Assembly (NCBI RefSeq): GCF_014635185.1
Contig: NZ_BMCM01000006.1
Span: 225,830 to 289,829 of the forward strand
Length of the DNA: 64,000 bases
DNA from: Microbacterium murale
GTDB lineage: Bacteria; Actinomycetota; Actinomycetes; Actinomycetales; Microbacteriaceae
Direction of reading: 5' to 3'
Position 1 is the stretch's first letter; each line of letters opens with the position of its first letter. The notes beneath the pieces are model-generated. The model had not been told where the DNA came from and made no database searches. It saw only the letters and a program-made list of their open reading frames with translations. Shown one piece after another: positions 52,802 through 60,177 of the stretch. A program made the translations under genes and the position numbers.

Positions 52802-53926
52802 TCAGGTGTCGACATCGCCCCTGGGTGCGCGCTCTCGCCCCTGCTGCTCATCGCGCGAGCGCAACAGCAGCAGTATCCGCCGCAGATGCATGCCGATGAC
52901 GACTCCCGGGCCGATCGCCTGCCCTGAGTTGACGGCGATCCTGTTCACCTCTTCGAGCAGGAGACGAACCGCCCTCGCTGCGCCTTCGCGCGATCGATGC
53001 GCTTCGGCGCTGTCATCGTCATCCTGTTCGATGCAGTCGGCGACTCGCTGACATGCTTCGCTCAGCGGGTCTGCCAGGTCCGCATCAAGACCCAGTCCTC
53101 CCGGCCTTTCCCAGATCGCGTCGGCGAGCGTTTCCGAGATGTCGCGGGTGCGCACGGCGATCAGCTCGAGCACCTCCAGCCGATCGTGCACATCGGAGGT
53201 GCCATGCCGACCGCGCATAGCCCTCGGGTTTCCCTTACGGCTCGTGTCGGCCTCGACCAGCGCCCGCCGCACCTCCCGCGACGTGTCGGCCAGGGCCGCG
53301 GCATCCCTCACCCATGCGTCGCGTTCCGGCGGCCACGATTCCGACACCGCCTCGCCGATGTCGTGCAGGTGCCTGGCGAGCTGTCTGCGAAAAGCGGCCA
53401 CGCGGGCTGCGGCGACACCGGTGAGAATGCGAGGGGCGATGAGCAGGTTGACCGCGAGGCCGACCGCCACTCCGACCGCCATCTGGGTGAGGTATCCCAG
53501 CGAGTAATCGTCTGAGTTCTGGCCGCCGATGATCAGCACGAACAGCGCGGCGATCGGCACGTACTCCTGCCCTACGCCGAACCAGCCCGTGCCCGACAGC
53601 AGCACGCCGATCCCGGCGACGAGCGGTATCGTCCACCAGTTCGGTCCGACCGTCACGACCACGACGAGCGCGAGTCCGATGCCGACGGCGAGCCCGAGCA
53701 GGGTCTGCAATCCCGACTTGGCGGACTCCATCAACGTCGGATACATGCTCAGCAGGGCACCGAGCGGGGCATAGTACGGATATTCGTCCGTCACACCGGG
53801 CATATGCGGTGCGATGGCCCAGGCGATCCCGACCGCAAGGGCAGCTTTGGCAGCCAGCAGCAGGCGGGCGGACTGGAAGGCGCTCCTCAGCGTCTCGAAC
53901 CGTTCACGGGTCACGCCGGATGACAT
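52802..53926 (-). CDS. FUSC-family (aromatic acid exporter-like) membrane protein
   Basis: The 374-residue protein has six N-terminal helices (about residues 20-170) with YPYYAPLGALLSMYPTLMESAKSGLQTLLGLAVG, a hallmark of the FUSC/ArAE family. A cytoplasmic helical C-terminal half ends in an Arg-rich tail. Family members export aromatic acids or support envelope integrity. The start overlaps a 21-codon leader ORF (53911-53976) with the only good ribosome site nearby, so translation is probably coupled to that leader. Confidence 0.85.
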   Translation of the reverse strand: MSSGVTRERFETLRSAFQSARLLLAAKAALAVGIAWAIAPHMPGVTDEYPYYAPLGALLSMYPTLMESAKSGLQTLLGLAVGIGLALVVVVTVGPNWWTIPLVAGIGVLLSGTGWFGVGQEYVPIAALFVLIIGGQNSDDYSLGYLTQMAVGVAVGLAVNLLIAPRILTGVAAARVAAFRRQLARHLHDIGEAVSESWPPERDAWVRDAAALADTSREVRRALVEADTSRKGNPRAMRGRHGTSDVHDRLEVLELIAVRTRDISETLADAIWERPGGLGLDADLADPLSEACQRVADCIEQDDDDSAEAHRSREGAARAVRLLLEEVNRIAVNSGQAIGPGVVIGMHLRRILLLLRSRDEQQGRERAPRGDVDT

Positions 53927-53976
53927 CGGCGTCTGCCCACTGCTCTGTCCGGTTCCGGATCACCATTCACGAGCAT
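53911..53976 (-). CDS. Leader ORF overlapping the FUSC start
   Basis: GAAGAGGAG precedes an ATG at 53976 that opens a 21-residue frame (MLVNGDPEPDRAVGRRRC and three more). It ends 15 bases inside the FUSC gene, in a different frame. FUSC itself has no good ribosome site. Translational coupling or regulation is the likely role; the peptide may have no function of its own. Confidence 0.4.
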   Translation of the reverse strand: MLVNGDPEPDRAVGRRRCHPA

Positions 53977-54034
53977 GACGGCTCCTCTTCTCGACGTGGA
54001 CCCTCAGTCTGGACTTCGCAGGCGATGACGGCCA

Positions 54035-54044
54035 GGGGTTGACA
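54035..54044 (-). promoter_or_regulatory. TGTCAA-SSSS promoter motif, FUSC gene
   Basis: TGTCAACCCC on the minus strand with CAGACT about 32 bases downstream, 59 bases before the leader ORF. Confidence 0.5.
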
Positions 54045-54087
54045 TCGCGGGGCGCGTCGATCGCAGTGCATGCCGGGCGCGGGCGGC

Positions 54088-54890
54088 TCAGACCGTTCGC
54101 CAGTCGTGCGAGGTGACGGCGGCTCCGGCCTGCGGCCCCATCTGGAGCATGCCCCCGTCGATGACCAGTGTCGTGCCGGAGATGTACCCGGCCTCCGGTG
54201 AGGCCAGGAACGCGATGAGCGCCGCGACCTCGCGGGCGTCTCCCGGGCGTCCAAGAGGAATGCCAGGTTGATCGATCTGCCTCGGGTCGACGTCCGCCTG
54301 ACCGGAAGCGGCCGTCGCGATCGCTCCCGGCGCGACGCTCACCGCGCTGATCCCGTGAACGCCGAGCTCGAGTGCCAGGTTCTTCATGAGCCCGTTGAGA
54401 CCGTGCTTGGCAGCGTCGTATGCGCTGTAGCCGACCATGGGCTGATGCGCGTGCACGCTGGTCACCGCGATGAGCCTGCCCCTCGGCCTGCGGCGACCAT
54501 TGAGCGCGCAGCGCGCTGCAGGCATATGAATGCGCCGGTCAGATCGGTGTCGAAGACGCGGTTCCATTCCTCGAGTGAGAGGTCGAGGAACGGAGTGTGC
54601 GTGCCGATGCCCGAGTTGTTGACGAAGACCTCGAGGCCGCCGAGTTCTTCGATGATCGCGTCGATGATGTCGCCGCAACCCGGAATGTCCGTCACATCGA
54701 GCTGGGCGACGACGGCCCTGGAGCCGTGACTGCGCACCTCGGCCGCGGTCTGCTCGGCGCCTTCCCGGTCGGTGTGCCAGGTGACAGCGACGTCATGGCC
54801 GGCGGCGGCGAGTGCGACCGCTGTCGCACGGCCGATGCCCGAGTCCGACCCTGTGACGATCGCGCGATGCGGTCCGCGCTCAGCGCTCAT
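54088..54890 (-). pseudogene. SDR oxidoreductase with a frameshift
   Basis: The 5' part reads MSAERGPHRAIVTGSDSGIGRA (cofactor motif), NNSGIG and RVFDTDLTGAFICLQRAARSM, then runs into a stop at 54462. The 3' part continues in another frame with RLIAVTSVHAHQPMVGYSAYDAAKHGL (catalytic Ser, Tyr, Lys) and an intact C-terminus. One extra G in the GGGG run at 54479-54482 would join the two into a normal SDR of about 268 residues. It is therefore a recent frameshift, a slippage site or a sequencing error. A leader ORF overlaps the start. Confidence 0.8.
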
Positions 54891-54951
54891 CGCGTGCCTC
54901 GGCATCGTCTGTCCACCGGAGCGCTGCGTTGCCTCGCTGAGATTCGGACAT
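54880..54951 (-). CDS. Leader ORF overlapping the frameshifted SDR start
   Basis: GAGGAGGAG lies seven bases before an ATG at 54951 that opens a 23-residue frame beginning MSESQRGNAALRWTDD. It ends 11 bases inside the SDR gene in another frame. The SDR start at 54890 has no comparable ribosome site. The arrangement repeats that of the FUSC gene next door. Confidence 0.4.
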   Translation of the reverse strand: MSESQRGNAALRWTDDAEARDER

Positions 54952-55017
54952 GATCGTTCTCCTCCTCGCTCGTCACTCGTCTGTGCAGTTTCATCCCGAC
55001 GAGCCGCTTCGCCATCG

Positions 55018-55027
55018 GGGGTTGACA
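55018..55027 (-). promoter_or_regulatory. TGTCAA-SSSS promoter motif, frameshifted SDR
   Basis: TGTCAACCCC on the minus strand, 67 bases before the leader ORF. The -10-like GAAACT is two bases off the shared spacing. Confidence 0.45.
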
Positions 55028-55100
55028 TCGCCGGACGGTCCAGTCGCCGGGAGGTGATCAGGTGCTTCTGACTTTGAGACTCGAGGTCTACCGTTCTGTC

Positions 55101-55412
55101 ATGGGCACTCTTTACTACAACAGCACCGGAACGCCGATCCACATCGAGGATCGGGCCCTCGCGCATCTGAAGGTCGTCATCGCCACACGGCTCCGCCGAC
55201 ACGAGAGCTTCACCCTGTCCTGGCGGCATCCCGACGGCGAACCCGTCGGTCGCTCCACGATCTGGCTGCACCCCTCGATACCCCTGCGCTTCGTGTTCGA
55301 GGAACCGGAGCCGCCTGCACTCAACGGCCGCTGGATCGAAGACCTCATGAACTCCGTGAGTTCGACGGGCGGTATCGTCCTCGTCGAAGAGATGACCGAA
55401 CCGAACGAATAG
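55101..55412 (+). CDS. DUF7882 family protein (copy 3)
   Basis: The 103-residue protein starts MGTLYYNSTGTPIHIEDRAL and ends in an acidic tail. It is closely similar to copy 2 at 52446 over its whole length. TACCGT just before the ATG and TTCTGA 17 bases upstream of it could be a promoter for a nearly leaderless mRNA. Function is unknown. An open frame extends upstream to 55062, but ATG 55101 matches the start of the other copies. Confidence 0.82.
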   Translation: MGTLYYNSTGTPIHIEDRALAHLKVVIATRLRRHESFTLSWRHPDGEPVGRSTIWLHPSIPLRFVFEEPEPPALNGRWIEDLMNSVSSTGGIVLVEEMTEPNE

Positions 55413-55425
55413 TCTCCGGTCGCCG

Positions 55426-55728
55426 TCACCCTGACGGGTTATCCAGCGGCATGCCGTCCTCGTCGGTCGTCTCGGGCAGTCCGTCCGAACGCGCGGGCCG
55501 GTCGCCGACGACGGCCACACCGTCATCCGGCCCGCCGCCGTCTGTGATCACGCCGCTCGGCGTCGCCTCCTCGACGGTATGCCGAGACCCGTGCTGCCTG
55601 GCGAAGTCGAGGCCCGCGGCGACGGCCTCTTCTCGGCTGCTGAAGCTGAGGGAGAGCTCGTTGGCTCCCTCAACCTCGTTGACCCATTGGCCCTGTTTGT
55701 CCCTGGTGACAACATCCAGATGCGACAA
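55426..55728 (-). CDS. DUF2188-like protein
   Basis: The 100-residue protein reads SHLDVVTRDKQGQWVNEVEGANELSLSFSSREEAVAAGLDFARQHGSRHTV with an acidic C-terminal tail. The order W-N-EG-S-F-EA-A-A fits DUF2188, small beta-alpha proteins of unknown role. It starts with TTG, preceded by GGGAGGTAGGG. A motif-bearing promoter lies 79 bases upstream, back to back with that of the dehydrogenase gene. Confidence 0.75.
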   Translation of the reverse strand: MSHLDVVTRDKQGQWVNEVEGANELSLSFSSREEAVAAGLDFARQHGSRHTVEEATPSGVITDGGGPDDGVAVVGDRPARSDGLPETTDEDGMPLDNPSG

Positions 55729-55806
55729 TTCCCTACCTCCCGGTGCGACGTCGTTCTCGGTTTCTGATCCGCCGCCACGCTAAGACGGTTCACGCCCGTC
55801 ATCGAG

Positions 55807-55816
55807 GCCCTTGACA
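55807..55816 (-). promoter_or_regulatory. TGTCAA-SSSS promoter motif, DUF2188 gene
   Basis: TGTCAAGGGC on the minus strand with TAGCGT about 33 bases downstream; one of the clearest examples. Confidence 0.65.
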
Positions 55817-55851
55817 GCGCGATGGTGCCGGCTCCGACAACTTCACCCTCT

Positions 55852-55861
55852 TGTCAACCCG
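55852..55861 (+). promoter_or_regulatory. TGTCAA-SSSS promoter motif, MDR dehydrogenase
   Basis: TGTCAACCCG on the + strand with GAATGT about 33 bases downstream, 56 bases before the start. It faces away from the copy at 55807, giving a divergent pair. Confidence 0.55.
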
Positions 55862-55916
55862 TTTGGCGTAGGCCGGCTCGTCTGCGAATGTCGCGGGACG
55901 AGAGAGGGAGGATGAC

Positions 55917-57092
55917 ATGAAGGCACTCACCTGGCAGGGCAAGCGCAACGTCACAGTGGAAGAGGTCGCCGACCCGGTCATCGAACAGCCGACGGATGCC
56001 GTCATCAGGGTGACCTCGTCGGCCATCTGCGGCTCCGACCTTCACCTTTACGAGTTGTTGGGACCGTTCATCGACCGCGGAGACATCCTCGGCCATGAGC
56101 CGATGGGCACGGTCGTGGAGATCGGATCGGATGTGGCGGAGCTTGCTGTCGGCGACCGCGTCGTGATCCCGTTCAACATCGCCTGCGGGCACTGCTTCAT
56201 GTGCCGTCATGGTCTGCAGTCGCAGTGCGAGACGACGCAGGTCCGCGAATACGGCAGCGGTGCCGCGCTGTTCGGCTACACGAAGCTGTACGGCCAGGTT
56301 CCCGGCGGGCAGGCGGAATACCTTCGCGTGCCGCTCGCCGACTACAACCACATCCGCGTCGGGGCGGACCTCCCCGACGATCGATACCTCTACCTGAGCG
56401 ACATCCTTCCCACCGCGTGGCAGGGCGTCGAATACGCGCATGTGCCCGAAGGCGGCACGCTCGCGATCATGGGGCTCGGCCCGGTCGGCCAGTTCGTCTC
56501 CCGCATCGGCATCCACCGCGGATATCGTGTGCTCGCGGTCGATCCGGTGCCGGAACGTCGCGAGATGGCCGAGCGGCACGGTGTGCTGACGTACGACCTG
56601 ACAGACACGGTGGTCGATGAACTCCGCGACCTCACCGACGGGCGCGGCGCCGATTCGGTCGTCGATGCCGTCGGGCTGGAGGCGCACGGTTCCGCCGGAA
56701 TCGGTCTGATGCAGCAGGCAGTAGGTCTGCTGCCGGATGCGGTCGCCAGGCCCATGCTCGACAAAGCGGGGGTGGATCGGCTCGCGGCGCTGTACGCGTC
56801 GATCGATCTCGTGCGCCGAGGCGGCACAGTGTCGCTCAGTGGCGTCTACGCTGGCGACGCCGACATCCTGCCGATGAAGACGATGTTCGACAAGCAGCTG
56901 AGTCTGCGCATGGGGCAGTGCAATGTGAAGCGCTGGATCGACGATCTGCTTCCGCTCGTCGAGGATCCTGCCGATCCACTGGGCGTAATGGACCTCGCGA
57001 CGCACCACGCCTCGCTCGACGAGGCACCGGATCTCTACGCAACCTTCCAGCGCAAGGAGGACGGTTGCATCAAGGTCGTACTGAACCCCTGA
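55917..57092 (+). CDS. MDR dehydrogenase, glutathione-independent formaldehyde dehydrogenase-like
   Basis: The 391-residue zinc dehydrogenase has SSAICGSDLHLYE and GHEPMGTVVEIG (catalytic zinc), ACGHCFMCRHGLQSQC (structural zinc), and MGLGPVGQFVSRIGIHRGYRVLAVDPVPER (NAD, Asp after beta-2). The insert after residue 240 (VDAVGLEAHGSAGIGLMQ) and the length match the formaldehyde dismutase/FDH-like branch. It may detoxify aldehydes. GGGAGGATGAC precedes the ATG. Confidence 0.87.
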   Translation: MKALTWQGKRNVTVEEVADPVIEQPTDAVIRVTSSAICGSDLHLYELLGPFIDRGDILGHEPMGTVVEIGSDVAELAVGDRVVIPFNIACGHCFMCRHGLQSQCETTQVREYGSGAALFGYTKLYGQVPGGQAEYLRVPLADYNHIRVGADLPDDRYLYLSDILPTAWQGVEYAHVPEGGTLAIMGLGPVGQFVSRIGIHRGYRVLAVDPVPERREMAERHGVLTYDLTDTVVDELRDLTDGRGADSVVDAVGLEAHGSAGIGLMQQAVGLLPDAVARPMLDKAGVDRLAALYASIDLVRRGGTVSLSGVYAGDADILPMKTMFDKQLSLRMGQCNVKRWIDDLLPLVEDPADPLGVMDLATHHASLDEAPDLYATFQRKEDGCIKVVLNP

Positions 57093-57105
57093 CCGTATCC
57101 GCCGG

Positions 57106-57282
57106 TCAAAGACGGCGAGGCGGTGGGTTCTGAGAATCCTTGGGATCCGCCACTGCGGGTGTGCCTTCGTCGACGCCGTCAGGTGTGATCGGCTCGAAGC
57201 CGGAGTCGTCCTCCCTCGTCTCTTCGAGAGGCACATCGGTCAGCTGCTGTTCTTCGCGTGGGTCTTTCGCATCAGACATCAT
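57106..57282 (-). CDS. Small acidic protein, 58 residues
   Basis: From ATG 57282, preceded by GGAAGGA at good spacing, the frame reads MMSDAKDPREEQQLTDVPLE, continues acidic and ends NPPPRRL. It is hydrophilic and probably disordered. A GTCAA-type promoter lies 55 bases upstream. It resembles in style the acidic proteins at 14959 and 49080. Function is unknown. Coding is supported by the ribosome site, promoter and composition, not by a known family. Confidence 0.6.
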   Translation of the reverse strand: MMSDAKDPREEQQLTDVPLEETREDDSGFEPITPDGVDEGTPAVADPKDSQNPPPRRL

Positions 57283-57336
57283 GGATTCCTTCCGTTGGTC
57301 AATACACCTTGCCCGGGGAACCGTGCGGGGTGCCAG

Positions 57337-57346
57337 GGCCTTGACT
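57337..57346 (-). promoter_or_regulatory. GTCAA-SSSS promoter motif, small acidic protein
   Basis: AGTCAAGGCC on the minus strand with CAAGGT about 34 bases downstream, before the small gene at 57282. Confidence 0.5.
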
Positions 57347-57363
57347 CCCGCGTGGGAGGAGGG

Positions 57364-57726
57364 TCACTCGTCGCGTCCGGCCTTGCGGTCGATCCCGTCG
57401 AGAAGGTCTTTGAGAGCCTTCTCGACGGAGTCGTGCTTGTACTGCCCCGCACGACTCTCTCCCGAGATGACCGCGCACCGGTGCAGCTTGCTGAAGTCGC
57501 CATATGGAAAGTGGTAGCGACCCTTCGTGTCCTCCCCCATGTCGGTGTCCTCGCCGAGATGCCACTTCGCGAATTCGGCGAGTCCGTTCTTCTCGATGAA
57601 GTCGTTCTCCTGGTCGGTCGTCGGGGCGTGCTCGCTCCAGTCGTCGCGCTCGTCGTCGGTGAATTCGCCACGGCGCAGCAAACCGCGGGCGTGCGTCAGG
57701 GCTGCTTCGTTCAGTTGCATGGCCAT
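57364..57726 (-). CDS. Conserved hypothetical protein, 120 residues
   Basis: The protein reads LNEAALTHARGLLRRGEFTDDERDDWSEHAPTTDQENDFIE, EFAKWHLGED, TKGRYHFPYGDFSKLHRCAVISGESRAGQYKH and a helical end. The conserved acidic/aromatic pattern occurs in small hypothetical proteins of many soil bacteria; no function is known to me. GAGAGGAG precedes the ATG. It follows the phosphoketolase gene by two bases, so the two are probably one transcript. Confidence 0.8.
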   Translation of the reverse strand: MAMQLNEAALTHARGLLRRGEFTDDERDDWSEHAPTTDQENDFIEKNGLAEFAKWHLGEDTDMGEDTKGRYHFPYGDFSKLHRCAVISGESRAGQYKHDSVEKALKDLLDGIDRKAGRDE

Positions 57727-57728
57727 TG

Positions 57729-60116
57729 TCAGGCTCCTCTCGCTTCTCTCGCTTCTCTCTGCGTTTCACTCGTGAAGGTCCAGTCCGCGATCGCGGGGAT
57801 GTCGACGCCGTGCTCGCGGGTGTGGCGGCGTGCGTCCTCGCGCGCTGTCACGAACCCGGCACGGACATCCGCCACTTTCTCGGCAAGTCCCGGCACGCGG
57901 TCGATCGCGTCGATCGCGAGTCCGTAGCGGTCGATGTCGTTGAGCATCAGCATGTCGAACGGGGTCGTGGTGGTGCCGCGCTCCTTGTAGCCGTGCACGT
58001 GCAGGTTGTCGTGTCCGCGGCGCTTGTACGCGAGGCGATGGATCAGTGAGGCGTAGCCGTGATAGGCGAAGACGACGGGGCGATCGGTCGTGAAGAGGGC
58101 ATCGAAGGCGGCATCATCGAGCCCTGCCGGATGCTGTTCAGACGTCTGCAGTGTGGCGAGATCGACGACATTCACGACGCGGATCTTCAGGTCAGGGATG
58201 CTGTCGCGCAGCAGCTCCGCGGCGGCGATGACCTCCTGCGTGGGCACGTCGCCGGCGGCGGCCAGCACGACATCGGGACTCTCGCCCTCTTGCACGGTGC
58301 CGGCCCACGCCAGCTCTCCCAGCCCCCGCTGCACGTGCTCGCGAGCATCGTCGATGCTCAGCCATTGCGGGGCCGGTTTCTTGCCGGCGACGACGACGTT
58401 GATGCGGTCGGTGGCGTCGAGGCACTGCGACATCGTGACCAGCAGCGTGTTGGCATCGAACGGCAGATACACGCGCACGATGTCGACGCTCTTGTTCAGC
58501 ACATGATCGATGAACCCGGGATCCTGATGGGTGAAGCCGTTGTGATCCTGCTGCCACACATGACTCGACAGCAGATACGTGAACGCGGGCAGCGGCTCGC
58601 GCCACGCGACGCCCGCAGATGCCTCCAGCCACTTCGCGTGCTGATTGAACATCGAGTCGACGATGTGGATGAACGCCTCGTACGAGGTGAAGACCCCGTG
58701 CCGACCGGTGAGCGTGTACCCCTCGAGCCAGCCCTGGCACAGATGCTCGCTCAGCACCTCCATCACGCGTCCGTGCGGCGCGAGATGCTCGTCCACCGGT
58801 TCGACGCCGGCGTTCCACTGCTTCTCGGTCGCCTCGAAAACGGCAGGAGCCAGACGGTTCGACTCGAGTTCATCCGGGCTGAAGATGCGGAACGTCTCGG
58901 GGTTTCGGGCGATGACGTCGGCGAACCAGCCTCCGAGCACTTCCATCGCACCCGCATCCGAGCCACCGGGAGAGTCGACGGCGACGGCGCGCGCGTCGAG
59001 CCCCGGGATGTCGAGCGGCCGACGGATGCCGTTGGCCTGCGGGATCGCGCTCATTCGCCGCACGCCCTCAGGGCCCCAGCCGGATGTGGAGTCGTGCGGT
59101 GATCCGGCGTCGTCGAACAGCTCCGCGGGTCGATACGAGCGCAGCCAGTCCTCCAGCATCCGCCGGTGTGAGTCGTCTCCGCGCACGTCGCTGAGGGGAA
59201 CCTGGTGGGAGCGCCATGTGCCTTCGACAGGTTTGCCGTCGACCTCTTCGGGGCCGGTCCATCCCTTGGGTGAGCGGAGCACGATCATCGGCCACGGAAC
59301 GCGCTCGCCGCCGTCGGCGGCGGCAGCGCGCACGCGTTCGATGCCGTCGAAAGCACGGTCCAAGGCCTCGGCGAATCGCGCGTGCGCGTCGGTCGATGGC
59401 TCGGTCGCGGTGATGGTGACGAAGATCGGGTCGTATCCGTATCCGGTCATGAGCGCCGCCAGTTCCGGCTCCGGGATGCGCGCGAGGAGCGTGGGGTTCG
59501 CGATCTTCCAGCCGTTGAGGTGCAGGATCGGCAGCACCATGCCGTCGCGCCGCGGATCGAGGAACTTGTTGCCGTGCCATGCCGTGGCCAGCGGTCCGGT
59601 CTCCGCTTCGCCGTCTCCGACCACGCACACGACCGTGAGGGCGGGATCGTCGAGCGCGGCGCCGAATGCGTGCGCGAGCGAGTAGCCGAGCTCGCCGCCC
59701 TCCTGGATGGAACCCGGAGTCTCGGGAGCGGTGTGGCTCGGCACGCCGCCGGGGTATGAGAACTGCTGGAAGAGGCTCCGCATGCCTGCGGCATCCTGCG
59801 GCACGTCGTCGTAGAGCTCCGAGTAGGTGCCGTCGAGCCAGGCGTTCGCATTCATCGCCGGACCACCATGGCCCGGCCCGGCGATGAAGAGCACCGGCTC
59901 ATCGCGCTCGACGATGACGCGGTTCAGGTGCGCGTAGACGAGGTTGATCCCAGGCACGGTTCCGAAGTGGCCCAGTAGACGCGGCTTCACGTCGTCGGCG
60001 CTCAACGGTCGTGCGAGCAGCGCGTCGTCCTGCAGATAGATCTGCCCGACGCTCAGGTAATTCGCCGCGCGCCACCAGCGGTCGATCCGGTCGAGGGCCT
60101 CGGGGTTCGCAGTCAT
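57729..60116 (-). CDS. xfp: Xylulose-5-P/fructose-6-P phosphoketolase
   Basis: The 795-residue thiamine diphosphate enzyme has GHGGPAMNANAWLDGTYSELY, VVGDGEAETGPLATAWHGNKFLDP (TPP-binding GDGE) and the C-terminal phosphoketolase domain with ASLIHRLAYKRRGHDNLHVHGYKERGTTTTPFDM. It splits xylulose 5-phosphate, and usually fructose 6-phosphate, to acetyl phosphate plus glyceraldehyde 3-phosphate or erythrose 4-phosphate. Erythrose 4-phosphate from the tetritol pathway could connect through the pentose pathway. ATG 60116 is at the family N-terminus. Confidence 0.95.
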   Translation of the reverse strand: MTANPEALDRIDRWWRAANYLSVGQIYLQDDALLARPLSADDVKPRLLGHFGTVPGINLVYAHLNRVIVERDEPVLFIAGPGHGGPAMNANAWLDGTYSELYDDVPQDAAGMRSLFQQFSYPGGVPSHTAPETPGSIQEGGELGYSLAHAFGAALDDPALTVVCVVGDGEAETGPLATAWHGNKFLDPRRDGMVLPILHLNGWKIANPTLLARIPEPELAALMTGYGYDPIFVTITATEPSTDAHARFAEALDRAFDGIERVRAAAADGGERVPWPMIVLRSPKGWTGPEEVDGKPVEGTWRSHQVPLSDVRGDDSHRRMLEDWLRSYRPAELFDDAGSPHDSTSGWGPEGVRRMSAIPQANGIRRPLDIPGLDARAVAVDSPGGSDAGAMEVLGGWFADVIARNPETFRIFSPDELESNRLAPAVFEATEKQWNAGVEPVDEHLAPHGRVMEVLSEHLCQGWLEGYTLTGRHGVFTSYEAFIHIVDSMFNQHAKWLEASAGVAWREPLPAFTYLLSSHVWQQDHNGFTHQDPGFIDHVLNKSVDIVRVYLPFDANTLLVTMSQCLDATDRINVVVAGKKPAPQWLSIDDAREHVQRGLGELAWAGTVQEGESPDVVLAAAGDVPTQEVIAAAELLRDSIPDLKIRVVNVVDLATLQTSEQHPAGLDDAAFDALFTTDRPVVFAYHGYASLIHRLAYKRRGHDNLHVHGYKERGTTTTPFDMLMLNDIDRYGLAIDAIDRVPGLAEKVADVRAGFVTAREDARRHTREHGVDIPAIADWTFTSETQREAREARGA

Positions 60117-60123
60117 GTCCCCC

Positions 60124-60152
60124 TCGATACGCACGTTCTCCAGCGCTGTCAA
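60124..60152 (-). promoter_or_regulatory. Sigma-A type promoter of xfp
   Basis: On the minus strand TTGACA (60152-60147), a 17-base spacer and TATCGA (60129-60124) place the start point about at the ATG (60116), so the transcript is leaderless or nearly so. GAGGGGG just upstream would then lie outside the mRNA. Confidence 0.6.
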
Positions 60153-60177
60153 GGGGGGCGACAGCTATGTCAGAGTC

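Noticed and set aside
20514-55861. Reading TGTCAA as TTGACA -35 boxes on the opposite strand
   Set aside because: At most sites the opposite strand has no gene to drive and no -10 at 16-18 bases; the G/C run and the downstream NAnnnT both sit on the gene-facing side.
60147-60156. A thirteenth TGTCAAGGGG on the + strand with TATTGT at about the right distance
   Set aside because: It points away from xfp and into the 3' end of an opposite-strand gene. On the minus strand the same bases are a good TTGACA -35 with 17-base spacing to TATCGA ahead of xfp, which explains them.
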